Source of the DNA: Streptomyces scabiei 87.22
Lineage (GTDB): Bacteria; Actinomycetota; Actinomycetes; Streptomycetales; Streptomycetaceae
Direction: 5' to 3'
NCBI RefSeq assembly: GCF_000091305.1
Contig: NC_013929.1
Coordinates: 2,728,001-2,792,000, forward strand
Length of the DNA: 64,000 nt
In this document: piece by piece, positions 37,310-48,580 of the stretch
Numbering within the stretch: the stretch's first letter is position 1
Layout: every line of letters begins with the position of its first letter
Notes under the pieces: generated by a model
Database searches by the model: none
Seen by the model: the letters and a program-made list of their open reading frames with translations, nothing else
What the model was told of the DNA's origin: nothing
Program-made: the position numbers and the translations under genes

Positions 37310-39409
37310 TCACCTGACCCGGGCGCGGAGGTTGGTGAACACGTAGGCCCCCAGCAGTGCCGCCAGCGACAACAGCAGCGCCCCTCCCACGGGTTGGGAG
37401 ATCGCCCGGGCCACGGCCTCCAGGTACCGCTCTCCCCCGAACGGCCACTGCACCAGCAGGAGTTCACGCAGCCGCACCGGAAACCCGACCGCGCTCCGCA
37501 CGGTCGCCCCCTCCAGCGCCTGCTGCACCAGGGGTACGACGACGAGGGGGACGGCGACCACGGCCGCGAGCCCGGCGGACGTGGACCGGAAGACGCCCGC
37601 CGCGAGCACCCCGGCCCAGGCGCACCCCACGACGAGACCGAGCCAGCTCGCGCCGAGCGGGAACCAGCCGGCCGGAACCGAGACGAGTTCCGGTCCGTAG
37701 ACGAGATAGAGCACTTCGAGGTCGCAGCCCACGGTGAGGACGGCGAGCAGCAGTGCGGTGGCCGCCGCGACGAGGAGTTTCGCGAGGAGCAGCCCCAAGC
37801 GGCGGGGGACGGTGCCGCGGTCCGCGGCAAGGGCGGGGTGGCGGAACTCGTCACCGAAGGCGATGGCTCCGAGCAGCCCCGCCCCGATGGCCGCGGGCGG
37901 CAGCGGCAGCTCACGCGGCCACGCCGCCAGCAGCCGTGGCTGCGGGGTGTGCCCGATCCCTGCCAGGAACACCGCCACGAGGGCGGAGGTGACGAGTACG
38001 GCCGCGGCGGTGACGTAGGCGGTGCCGACCCCGCCCGCCCGCCGCAGCTCGTAGCGCAACGGCCGCAGCGGGCTCGGCGCCGGACGCACGGTGATGGGTG
38101 GGGGCAGCGACGGCAGCGGCTGATTCTGCGACTGCGGCTCGGCGTAGGGCGCATCGCGCGGGTCGTGATCCGGGCGGAGCCCGAGGTCGCCACGGGGGCC
38201 GGGATCATCACGCGGACCGAAATGATCACTCGTCCCGGGATCCGCGTGGGGTGCGCAGGGCTCAGCGGGTCCGAGGTCGACGAGAGGCGCCGGGTTGACC
38301 TCCGACGCCTCGTCAGCACAGATCCACGGCTCGACCGGAGCCGACCGAGGACCGTCCGCGGGCGCGGCGGTGGCACCGTCGGCCCCGGGTGCGCAGAGCT
38401 CGTCAGCCGGCCCCGGGCACTCCTCCGCCGGCCCTTCGGCCTCCCCGCCCGGGCCCCACGCGACCTCGGCCGGCCCCATGCCTTCCCCGGCAACCGACGC
38501 GGGCGTGGACGGCACCCCCGACGGCGACGGCGTGGGCCCCATGTCCCCGATCTCGTCGGCGAGTTGATGGACGAGGACGCCGTGCCGGAAAGCGGTCTCG
38601 CCGATCTCGGCACAGGTACTGCCGTACACCGACAGCCTGTTGCCGCCCTCCCGCACGACCTCCACGGAACGTCGCGCCGTCCGGGCCTCCTTCGCGAGAA
38701 GCACTTCGAGCCGGGCGGCGTACGGGGTGCGGACGGCGACCCTGGGCCGGAGCCGGGTGCGGGAGAAGTCCGCGACCTCCTGGTCGGCGACGAGCCTGCC
38801 TCGTTCGAGGGTGAGGACCCGGTCGGCGGTGCGCGCCGCCTCCTTCGGGTCGCCGGTGGTGAACAGGACCGTGCCCCCCTGGTCGGCGTGCGCCCGCATG
38901 ATCCCGTGCAGCCACCGCCCCTCACGCACCGCCAGCCCGCCGGCGGGGTCGTCCAGCACCAGGGTGTGCGGGTCGGTCAGCAGGGCGCAGGCCAGGCCGA
39001 GCCGACGGTCCATGCCTCGCGAGAGTGTGTTCAGCCGTGCATCGCGGAGGCTGACCAGCCCCACGACCTCCAGGACTTCGTCGGCACGCCGCCCGGGCAG
39101 CCCGGCGGCCGCGCACAGCATCCGCAGATGACCCCGGACCGTGCGGGCGGGGTGCCCGGGCACGTCGCCGAGGAGGACGCCCACCTCACGCGTGGGATGG
39201 GCGATGCGATGGAGGAGGCGCCCTCTGAAGTAGGCCACCCCACGGCCGTGTTGGAGTTCGAGGGCGAGTCTCAGAACCGTCGACTTGCCCGCACCGGGAG
39301 CCCCGAGGAGTGCGGTGACACGGCCGGAGTGCGCCTCGAAGGACACATCGTCGACGGCGGGCGGGAACTCCTTGCGGGGATTGCTGGTCAATCCGATGGC
39401 CTGGATCAC
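37310..39409 (-). CDS. ABC exporter, ATPase fused to permease, with altered catalytic motifs
   Basis: 699 residues. ATPase first (1-215): Walker A GAPGAGKST and an LSRGMDRRLGLA signature, but Walker B ends LDD (Asp for the catalytic Glu) and the H-loop His is Gly (TTGDPKEA). A 200-residue Pro/Asp/Gly-rich linker (~260-460) follows, then a permease of about six membrane segments (FGDEFRHPALAADRG before one of them). Probably type-2 exporter; cargo unknown. The altered motifs predict weak or no hydrolysis. GTG start at the end of CCTAGG with no ribosome binding site; a TATCTT 12 bases upstream may be a -10 element, i.e. a leaderless mRNA. Confidence 0.82.
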   Translation of the reverse strand: MIQAIGLTSNPRKEFPPAVDDVSFEAHSGRVTALLGAPGAGKSTVLRLALELQHGRGVAYFRGRLLHRIAHPTREVGVLLGDVPGHPARTVRGHLRMLCAAAGLPGRRADEVLEVVGLVSLRDARLNTLSRGMDRRLGLACALLTDPHTLVLDDPAGGLAVREGRWLHGIMRAHADQGGTVLFTTGDPKEAARTADRVLTLERGRLVADQEVADFSRTRLRPRVAVRTPYAARLEVLLAKEARTARRSVEVVREGGNRLSVYGSTCAEIGETAFRHGVLVHQLADEIGDMGPTPSPSGVPSTPASVAGEGMGPAEVAWGPGGEAEGPAEECPGPADELCAPGADGATAAPADGPRSAPVEPWICADEASEVNPAPLVDLGPAEPCAPHADPGTSDHFGPRDDPGPRGDLGLRPDHDPRDAPYAEPQSQNQPLPSLPPPITVRPAPSPLRPLRYELRRAGGVGTAYVTAAAVLVTSALVAVFLAGIGHTPQPRLLAAWPRELPLPPAAIGAGLLGAIAFGDEFRHPALAADRGTVPRRLGLLLAKLLVAAATALLLAVLTVGCDLEVLYLVYGPELVSVPAGWFPLGASWLGLVVGCAWAGVLAAGVFRSTSAGLAAVVAVPLVVVPLVQQALEGATVRSAVGFPVRLRELLLVQWPFGGERYLEAVARAISQPVGGALLLSLAALLGAYVFTNLRARVR

Positions 39410-39605
39410 CCTAGGCAAGATAGCGCGATATGTCCGTTTTCCTGGGTACCTTGCGCTGTACTTCGCGGAGCGCCTCGCGGTCACCGGGCGAGCCACGCAC
39501 GGTTCGCGAGCCCCGCACTTCACCGCGCCCTCCCGTCGGCACCTCGGCGGCTCCCACGGGCGAGACCACCGCGCCCGGCGGCGGACGCTCCCTCTCTCCG
39601 CCGGA

Positions 39606-40364
39606 TCAGACCTCGGGGCGCAGCATCGGCGGGTTGAGGAGGGTGGCGCCGCCGGCGCGGAAGAGCTGGGCGGGCCGGCCCCCCTGCCGCGTGGTGGTAC
39701 CGCCGGTGGGCACCAGGAATCCCGGCGTTCCCGTCACCTTGCGATGGAAGTTGCGCGGGTCCAGCGCCACACCCCACACCGCCTCGTAGACACGGCGCAG
39801 CTCGCCGACCGTGAACTCCGGCGGGCAGAAGGCGGTGGCCAGCGACGAGTACTCGATCTTGGAACGGGCACGCTCCACCCCGTCCGCGAGGATCTGCGCA
39901 TGGTCGAAGGCCAAGGGTGCCACCGGGTCACCGTCACGCCCGTAGCCGCCCTGCTCCAGCAACTCCTCCACGGGCGCCCAGCGTGCGCTGTTGGCGTCGC
40001 CTCCCGGCCGGGGCGCGGGCAGGTCGGGGGCGAGGGCGAGGTGGGCGACGCTGACGACCCTCATCCGGGGGTCGCGCTTCGGGTCGCCGTAGGTCGCCAA
40101 CTGCTCCAGGTGCGCGCCGTTGTCCTGAGCCGGCTCGGACGGTTCATGGGCGGTCAGGCCCGTCTCCTCGGCAAGCTCCCGGGCAGCGGCCTGCGACAGG
40201 TCCTCGTCCGGCCGCACGAAGCCACCGGGCAACGCCCACCGCCCCTGGAACGGCTGTTCGCCCCGCCGTACCGTCAGTGCGCAGAGCGCGTGGCGACGGA
40301 CGGTCAGCACGACCAGGTCCACGGTGACGGCGAAGGGCGGATAGTCCGACGGGTCGTAGGGCAT
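39606..40364 (-). CDS. NUDIX hydrolase/NrtR-like regulator
   Basis: 252 residues. A complete Nudix box GGFVRPDEDLSQAAARELAE then ETGL (~48-70) supplies the metal site. The second half (~170-252) looks like a winged helix, with GELRRVYEAVWGVALDPRNFHRKV, as in NrtR-type ADP-ribose-responsive repressors and related Nudix proteins. It could hydrolyse ADP-ribose-like compounds or regulate NAD genes; no NAD operon is next door. ATG start, no strong binding site. Single gene. Confidence 0.85.
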   Translation of the reverse strand: MPYDPSDYPPFAVTVDLVVLTVRRHALCALTVRRGEQPFQGRWALPGGFVRPDEDLSQAAARELAEETGLTAHEPSEPAQDNGAHLEQLATYGDPKRDPRMRVVSVAHLALAPDLPAPRPGGDANSARWAPVEELLEQGGYGRDGDPVAPLAFDHAQILADGVERARSKIEYSSLATAFCPPEFTVGELRRVYEAVWGVALDPRNFHRKVTGTPGFLVPTGGTTTRQGGRPAQLFRAGGATLLNPPMLRPEV

Positions 40365-40515
40365 GCCGCGATCATAGTCGTCTGCCTGACGATAAACACT
40401 CCCTTCGCGGTCGCTTCCCCACGTGATCCACTTCGGTCCGCCCCCTGTCCCGCAGGCCGCCCTCGGGACACGGAGAGCCGACGCCGTCCGTGGTGCCGTC
40501 CCGTGTCGCGCGAGG

Positions 40516-42765
40516 TCACACCCCCAACTGCAGTCCGTCGGCGGCTTCCTCGACCATCGCGAGCCCCAGTCTGCTGACGCGTACGGCGAAGGGGGCGCCG
40601 GCGACGCGCAGTCCCGTCATGCCGATCTCGCCCAGCGGCGCACTGCGCACCGGCCGCAGAGTCACCGCCCGGGCGGGGGCGTCGGGTCGGATCCCGACGA
40701 GGGTGGTGAGCAGCAGCACCCCGGCGGCCGCCGCCGTCGCGGCCGGTCTGCAGGCGGCCGGGTGCGGCAGCGGGGCCCCACCGGCGGTCCTCTGCTCCCC
40801 CGCGTACATCTCCGGCAGCCGATGGCCGAAGCTCTCCGACGCCGCCAGCACGCCCCTCAGCAGGGCGCTCGCCTCCTTCTCGTATCCGGCGGCCGCCAGT
40901 CCCGCGACCGCGACCGCCGTCTCGTGGACACGCACGGCACCGCTGCGATGACCGAAGGGGTTGTACGCGGCCTCTCTCGCCCCCAGGCTCCGCAGCCCCC
41001 ACCCCGAGTCCATCGCGGGCCCTCCGAGCAGTCGGGCGAGCTGCTCGGTCCGGACCTTGTCGAGGAGTCCCTCAGCCTGCTCTCCCCCGCCGAGCAGCCC
41101 GGTGTCGAGAAGATGGGCGGCACCGGCACCCAGGTGCGGCACGGGACGCCCGTCCGGGGTGCGGGCGGCCGCGGGTCTGCCGCCGCCCCGGTCGTCGATC
41201 CAGAAGTCCGCCCCGAAGCGGCTCCGCAGCTCTCCCGCCCAGTCCCGCAGCTCGGCGCCGCCCCGTCGGCCGTACGCGCCGAGAAGGTCGGCGCCCAGCA
41301 GCGCGGCCCGGTGTGCCTGGGCCTGGGTCTCGCAGCGCAGCGGTCCGCCGGGATGCGGGTCGGGCAGGTAGACACCGCTGCCGACCGCCTCCAGCAGCCA
41401 GCGCAGGCAACGCTCGGCGGCGGGCAGCAGTGCCTCCGTCTCCTGCTCGGGGAGTCCCCATCTCCGGGCCTCCGCGAGGAGTACGGGGAACAACAGGGTC
41501 GCCTCCGTGCCCGTGCACCCCGGTGGCAGATGCGGGCCCGCGTCCCGCCGGGGTCCAGGAATCATGCCGGACCGGGCGTCCCTGCCCGCGAGTTGGGTGC
41601 GGGCCAGGGTACGCAGGGTGCCTGCCGCGAGGCGCGTGCCGAGCGGCAGCGTCATCCGGGCCGCGACGAGTGCGTCGGCCGGTGACAGTCCGCAGCGCCA
41701 GGGCGCGCCGGCCGCGAGGTGGGTGTCTGCCGGGTTTCTCGGGTCGCGCAGCAGCAGCGCCTCCAGATCTTCCAGACAGGTGGGCAGCAGCGACTGCGCC
41801 ACCAGGTCGTCTCCCGCGACGCGGGCCCGGGCGAGCGGGCTGGTGGCGCCGCGTCCCACCGGTCTGATGGGTCCTGTGCCGTCGGGTCGCACGCGCAGTT
41901 CCACGCTCCGGCTGCCGCCGGGCGGGAGGTGCAGCTCCCAGCGCAGCAGTCCCGCGGAGGCCAGAGCGTCGGCGGGCGGAGGGTGGGCGGACACCGTGGA
42001 GTGCCCTTTCGCGCAGGACCAGCGCAGGCCCGAGCCGTGGACGGTCGCGGGCAGTTCCGGGCCCGCGCCGCCGGAGGCGACCGCCCCCAGCTCCGCCAGA
42101 TCCGTGCCCAGGGACACCTCGACGGGCAGGCACAACGGCCGGAGGGCCGTGTTCCGCAGGGTGATCCGCTCCGTGCCGTCGGCGTAGCGGGTGCGCTCGA
42201 CCATGACGTCCGGATCCGGTCCGGCGTCCGCGGACAGACGCAGCGTCGCCACGAACCGGGCTCGGTCGGCGGTCACCATCCGGGCCTGCACGGCGAGCGG
42301 TTCGCGTCCGGCCACCCTCACCTGGCAGCGGGAGAGCATGCGCCGTCCCGCGCGGTAGAAACCCTCCAGCCCGCTGCCGTTCAGCTGGCCCTGGTCCGTC
42401 GAGATCGCGAGGCCCGGCAGGGCGACACAGATCAGCGTGCTGTGGGCCGGGGGCAGCTCCCTGGGGCGGCGCGCGCCAGGGGCGGGAGGAGCTTGCGGAG
42501 CCAAAGTGCTCGCCCTACCCGAACGCCCGGGTGCCGAAGGGCCCTCGGTACCGGGCGCGGGGGCACCGGGGCCGCCCGGGCCGCCTGGCCGTGAGCCGGC
42601 GGCGCGGGCCGCCGGGGTGTGGGGCGCAAGGGCGCTACCGGCCGGGATGCGGACGTCCGGACGGGGAGTGTCGATGCCGTCCCCACGGGTGCGGGGCGAG
42701 GGCTGGACGGGCGTGCGGATGGTCGGGACGTCGTCCGGGGCGTCGGGCAGCGAGGAGAGGGGCAT
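40516..42765 (-). CDS. Glycogen-debranching-enzyme-like protein (amylo-alpha-1,6-glucosidase family)
   Basis: 749 residues. A ~100-residue Pro/Ala/Gly-rich leader precedes an N-terminal GDE domain (~110-330; GQLNGSGLEGFYRAGRRML) and a (alpha/alpha)6 C-terminal domain (~370-740; PGCTGTEATLLFPVLL, DSGWGLRSLGAREAAYNPFGHRSGAV). The family removes alpha-1,6 branches from glycogen or related glucans. The usual catalytic acids lie in the second domain; I see GTEATL and HRSGAVRVHE but cannot name them with certainty. Start at MPLSSL; upstream frame is open but Arg/Pro-rich and not protein-like. Confidence 0.8.
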   Translation of the reverse strand: MPLSSLPDAPDDVPTIRTPVQPSPRTRGDGIDTPRPDVRIPAGSALAPHTPAARAAGSRPGGPGGPGAPAPGTEGPSAPGRSGRASTLAPQAPPAPGARRPRELPPAHSTLICVALPGLAISTDQGQLNGSGLEGFYRAGRRMLSRCQVRVAGREPLAVQARMVTADRARFVATLRLSADAGPDPDVMVERTRYADGTERITLRNTALRPLCLPVEVSLGTDLAELGAVASGGAGPELPATVHGSGLRWSCAKGHSTVSAHPPPADALASAGLLRWELHLPPGGSRSVELRVRPDGTGPIRPVGRGATSPLARARVAGDDLVAQSLLPTCLEDLEALLLRDPRNPADTHLAAGAPWRCGLSPADALVAARMTLPLGTRLAAGTLRTLARTQLAGRDARSGMIPGPRRDAGPHLPPGCTGTEATLLFPVLLAEARRWGLPEQETEALLPAAERCLRWLLEAVGSGVYLPDPHPGGPLRCETQAQAHRAALLGADLLGAYGRRGGAELRDWAGELRSRFGADFWIDDRGGGRPAAARTPDGRPVPHLGAGAAHLLDTGLLGGGEQAEGLLDKVRTEQLARLLGGPAMDSGWGLRSLGAREAAYNPFGHRSGAVRVHETAVAVAGLAAAGYEKEASALLRGVLAASESFGHRLPEMYAGEQRTAGGAPLPHPAACRPAATAAAAGVLLLTTLVGIRPDAPARAVTLRPVRSAPLGEIGMTGLRVAGAPFAVRVSRLGLAMVEEAADGLQLGV

Positions 42766-43376
42766 GGGGCGGCTTCTTCTGTGTTCAGCGCGCTCGGGGT
42801 GCGCTCGGCACCAGGTGGGGAGCCGGAGAGGGACGGGGTCACGAAGCGGCGGGACCAGGCCATGGGTACCGCCACACAGGTGAACGGAACGGCTGCGCTC
42901 CGGGTCACGGCCCCTGTCGGGAGAAGCCTTCCGAACCAGCACCTCGTGCCGCCGTGCGCACGGAGCCGGAACGCGACGGCCGCCGGACTTGGGCGGCCCC
43001 GGATCGGCGCGCAGCCGTGGTGCTGGACGCGGGCGGCGCGCGGGCCGTGGGCACGCCGTCGCAACCCTGCGGGACAGAAGGCGCGCACCGCGCCGGCGCT
43101 CTGGCCCGGTGCGGCCCCACGGCCGGAGCGACGCAGCCCGGCGGGCGGCGATATCGAACAGGATGACCACGTGCCGCAAGAGCCAGGGGGAGGCACTCAC
43201 GCCGGCTCTCCGGGCTCGGCTCGCACGAGCCCGGAGGGCGAGCACCGGACTCAGGCACGCCAGGATCCAGCACGGCACGCGGAGGGAAGGGCACGCCCGG
43301 ATCCGGCACGGCACAGGGAGGGGAGGGCTGGACCGGCACGGCACGGGCAAGGGTGGGCGCGACCGGATCCGTGCGC
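42766..43376. other. Intergenic region with short GC-rich direct repeats
   Basis: 611 bases. Several frames are open but all give Arg/Pro-rich nonsense. The right half (43250-43350) contains recurring GGCACGGCAC and GGATCCGGCAC-like units (at about 43272, 43303, 43336), possibly decayed repeats. No promoter recognised. Confidence 0.5.
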
Positions 43377-44918
43377 TCACGACTCGCTCTCCTTGGACTG
43401 CCCTCCGGTGCCGCGGCGTGCCCGTGCCCGGCCGCTCGCCACGTTCGCCGTACGCCCCGGCTTCCGGCCGACCGGGGGGCTGCCGTCGGCGGAGCGTGCG
43501 CGGCGGGCGGGCGGGGCACCGGACGACCGCCGGACGGCACGGTCCCCGATGCCTCCTTCCGTCCGGGGCCTGCGTCGGCGGCGGGTGCCGGTGACGACGC
43601 AGGGCAGGTCCGAGACCGGGAGCGGGTCGGGCGACGGGGCGGGGCAGCTGGTCCGGCTACCGGTCTCCGCGCCGACGGGGGCAGCCGCGAGATCGCGTCC
43701 CCGGCGTTCCGCGCGCAGACAGCGGCGAATGGTCTCGGGGTCGAGCCCGTCGTTGCATGCCTGGTGGAGGAGGCGGGCGAAGAGGTACTCGGGGTCGGCG
43801 GCCAGGGCCATGGCCAGGGCTTCGCGGGCCTCCAGTTCGTCTCCGGAGGACCAGGCGACCCAGCCGACGAGTGTGAGCGGGGCGGCGGCGTGCTCGCCGT
43901 AGGGCCCGACGCAGCGGCGGGCGAGGGCGCGCCAGAGACGGAGCGCAGGGCCCGCTTCGTCGCCTTCCATCCATTCGGCGGCTCGATCGCGGGTGGCCCG
44001 GTCCTGGAGTCCGAGGATCAGGGTGGCCGCGTCGTCGTGTCCGACGAGTGCGTCGTCGCGGAGGTCCGCGTCCAGTGTGGCGGGGCCGGGCGGGACGTCC
44101 GCCAGGCGCCCGATGACGCGCCGTGCCACCGCGAGGGTCTCGTCCGCCACCTCCGTCCGGCTGTCCACGTCCAGAATCCTGGGGATGAGGGCGGACTGCG
44201 CGGAGTCGAGAGCTGCTTCCTGCTGGAGCGCGGCGGCGGTCTCCCACGGCATGAGCCTGGCCCGCAGTTCCCTCAGCGAGCCCCGGACCTGAAGGCCGGC
44301 GTAGGTGGCGGCAGCGGCCAGGACCGAGGTGCCCGGGAGTCCCATCGGTTCCCCGCCGGCCGCGCAGCATCCGTTGCCCGGGCAGCAGTAGGACCAGAAA
44401 CGGCCGTCGGAGATGCACAGGGCCTCGACCACCGGCACATCCATGCTGCCGCAGGCCCTGCGCAGCAGCTGGGCGAGCGGCCTCAGGCGTTCCATGACGT
44501 CACGTGCGGACTCGCCGCTCGCCGGGTCCTGGCAGAGGAAGGCGACCATGCTCTCCGGTTTGGCTCCCCGGCGCTCGCTGCCGGTGACCAGACCACGGGC
44601 CAGCTGGTGGGCGACGGACGGCCAGTCGTCCGTCTGGGCCGGGATGCCCAGCCGTGCCCGGCCGCCGAACCGGCCACGGGTGTCCCGGTCGTGCAGTGCG
44701 ACGAGGACGATGCTGTCCTCGGGGCGGTAGCCCAACAGGTAGGGCAGCGCGTCGGCGAGTTCGGCGGGGGTGCGGAGGGTCACCTGCGGTTCCCCGCGGC
44801 TTGCGGCGGCCGTGCCGTGTCCAGGATGGACGGGGGACTCGTGGCTCCCGCCGCACCCGTTCTGCCCGCTGATGTCACTGTTGCCGGAGGTCCCGGCCGC
44901 TTCGCTGTGATTCGTCAT
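43377..44918 (-). CDS. DUF4192 domain protein
   Basis: 513 residues. The DUF4192 core (~45-395) begins VTLRTPAELADALPYLLGYRP and includes a CCPGNGCCAAGGEP segment that may bind metal (four Cys). The C-terminal ~110 residues are Arg/Pro/Ser-rich and disordered. Function unknown in any organism as far as I know; the family is widespread in actinomycetes. Divergent from recQ with a 133-base promoter region holding two DnaA boxes. Confidence 0.82.
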   Translation of the reverse strand: MTNHSEAAGTSGNSDISGQNGCGGSHESPVHPGHGTAAASRGEPQVTLRTPAELADALPYLLGYRPEDSIVLVALHDRDTRGRFGGRARLGIPAQTDDWPSVAHQLARGLVTGSERRGAKPESMVAFLCQDPASGESARDVMERLRPLAQLLRRACGSMDVPVVEALCISDGRFWSYCCPGNGCCAAGGEPMGLPGTSVLAAAATYAGLQVRGSLRELRARLMPWETAAALQQEAALDSAQSALIPRILDVDSRTEVADETLAVARRVIGRLADVPPGPATLDADLRDDALVGHDDAATLILGLQDRATRDRAAEWMEGDEAGPALRLWRALARRCVGPYGEHAAAPLTLVGWVAWSSGDELEAREALAMALAADPEYLFARLLHQACNDGLDPETIRRCLRAERRGRDLAAAPVGAETGSRTSCPAPSPDPLPVSDLPCVVTGTRRRRRPRTEGGIGDRAVRRSSGAPPARRARSADGSPPVGRKPGRTANVASGRARARRGTGGQSKESES

Positions 44919-44958
44919 GCGGCGACCATCTCGCGGATCTTGAAATTCCGCTTCGCCC

Positions 44959-45000
44959 TGTGGATAAGTCCGAACATGACCACGTCAGAAGTTGTCCACA
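44959..45000. promoter_or_regulatory. Two DnaA boxes between DUF4192 and recQ
   Basis: TGTGGATAA at 44959-44967 (complement of TTATCCACA) and TTGTCCACA at 44992-45000, both perfect nine-mers; TTGTCCACA is the preferred Streptomyces box. They face each other, 33 bases apart start to start. Lower-GC surroundings. Confidence 0.75.
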
Positions 45001-45051
45001 GTTCGACCCGCTCGTTCGCGCGATGTCCGAGGCATCGGGTTGCATGGGGCC

Positions 45052-47232
<2,181 letters not shown>

Positions 47233-47488
47233 CCGGCGGGTGGCCCGGCCGGGTGCCGTGCTGCCCGGGCGTTGCCGCCGAGTCCTCTGTGCAGGGATAT
47301 AAGCTGTGAATCACCACAAAACTGCCAGTGGCCCCAATTGCTCGTTGCCGCAACCAAGTTCGCCAGGAAGAATTGGAGTCCGCTCCCCGCACGGCCTCAC
47401 CGTGAATCGGTAGGGCTTCTGCCGCGGCGTGCGCTCCCCCAAGTCCGACCCTCGCCCTCAGAGTGGGCGCGTAGCCGAAGGGAGGATC

Positions 47489-48115
47489 GTGACCTTCGGA
47501 TTCGCTCCGTCCTCGGCGGCCTCCGTGTCGACGTCTGCCGACCTGTCCGCCGCTTCCGCCAACCGGATGCTCGAGCCCGCGGAATGGGCCGCCGCCGGGA
47601 TTCCGCTGTTGCGCAATCCCCGGGAGGTCGTCAATGGGCTGCACGCGCGGCATCAGCCCCGGCCCTCGACGGCGGTCATCGCCGTCCTGGATCCGGACGA
47701 ACGGCTGCGGGCGAGTGCCTCGTTCATCCGGCGTCCGGCGCCGGCCGACGGCTGGATGTTCCGCAACGCGCTCCTCGCCCAGCTGAGGCGGGTGATTCCG
47801 CATGATCTGCGCCGACGGACCCCGGTGCGGACGGCGGTGCTGCTCTACTGCCGTGACGGTGACGCGCGTTGGACGGAGGAGGACGGGGCGTGGATGTGGG
47901 GGCTGCGGGACGCCTGCACGCTGCACGGGCTGCGCTGCGGCGCGTACATCACGCTGACACGTGACGGCTGGCAGGTTCTAGGGGAGGGCCGGGGCGGTCG
48001 CCGTCCCCACGCGGACTCGCCGGCCGAGCCCTTCGCCACGGCCGTGGCGCCGCCGCCCATGCCGCGCACCGGCGGCGTCGCCTCGGAGGTACTCCGCCGC
48101 GCCGCGGCACGGTGA
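47489..48115 (+). CDS. Conserved actinomycete protein, possible degenerate RadC/JAB-like domain
   Basis: 208 residues from the GTG after GGGAGG (four-base gap). N-terminal ~45 residues are Ser/Ala-rich; then a domain with NGLHARHQPRPSTAVIAVLDP and LLYCRDGDARWTEEDGAWMW. The spacing (a hydrophobic strand, CRDGDARWTEED, a helix, then GLRCGAYITLTRDGW) echoes RadC/JAMM (HNHPSG..S..D..) but the metal ligands are absent. No membrane segment. Function unknown. Located just after recQ. Confidence 0.7.
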   Translation: MTFGFAPSSAASVSTSADLSAASANRMLEPAEWAAAGIPLLRNPREVVNGLHARHQPRPSTAVIAVLDPDERLRASASFIRRPAPADGWMFRNALLAQLRRVIPHDLRRRTPVRTAVLLYCRDGDARWTEEDGAWMWGLRDACTLHGLRCGAYITLTRDGWQVLGEGRGGRRPHADSPAEPFATAVAPPPMPRTGGVASEVLRRAAAR

Positions 48116-48580
48116 GCGACTGAGGCTGCGGCCACTGGTGCATGTCCGGTGCGGGTCGGCCGAGGGTCGACCCGCATCCGGGCCGCCTGATGCGGTGCGG
48201 CAACAACCGCACCCCGATCACCCGGCCCTGATCACCGCACCCCGACTCACCGCCCTCGCACTGGCGCCCCGGTGCCGTCCACCCCGCCCCGGGCCGAACG
48301 GCACCAAGCCGGTCGGACCGAGCCGGCCGGCCTCGGACCGGCGGCGGCACCGCGGCACACTGCTCCGGACCACGCGACACCCGCACGCCACCGCGCGCCG
48401 CCCCCGTTCCCGGCCCAACGGGACCCCGTGAGGCGCCCCCGGACATGCCGAAACACCCCGCAGGTACGCCGAAGCGCCCCGTCGCGGGGTGTGGCCGTCA
48501 GGGCACCCGGACCGTCGTCCGGACGCGCAACGGCTCCCCGGTGACCCCTGAGGGCCGACCGGGGCGGATTCCGCAGTCGC
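48116..48580. other. Intergenic region with a terminator-like hairpin between convergent genes
   Basis: 465 bases. Hairpin CACCCCGC (48454-48461) / GCGGGGTG (48484-48491) with a competing inner CCCCG-TCG-CGGGG is a plausible terminator. Short open frames here are Arg/Pro-rich and not supported. Nothing else seen. Confidence 0.55.

Noticed and set aside
42905..43540. Long minus-strand frame overlapping the DUF4192 3' end
   Set aside because: Pro/Arg/Ala composition typical of off-frame GC-rich DNA; overlaps a real gene.
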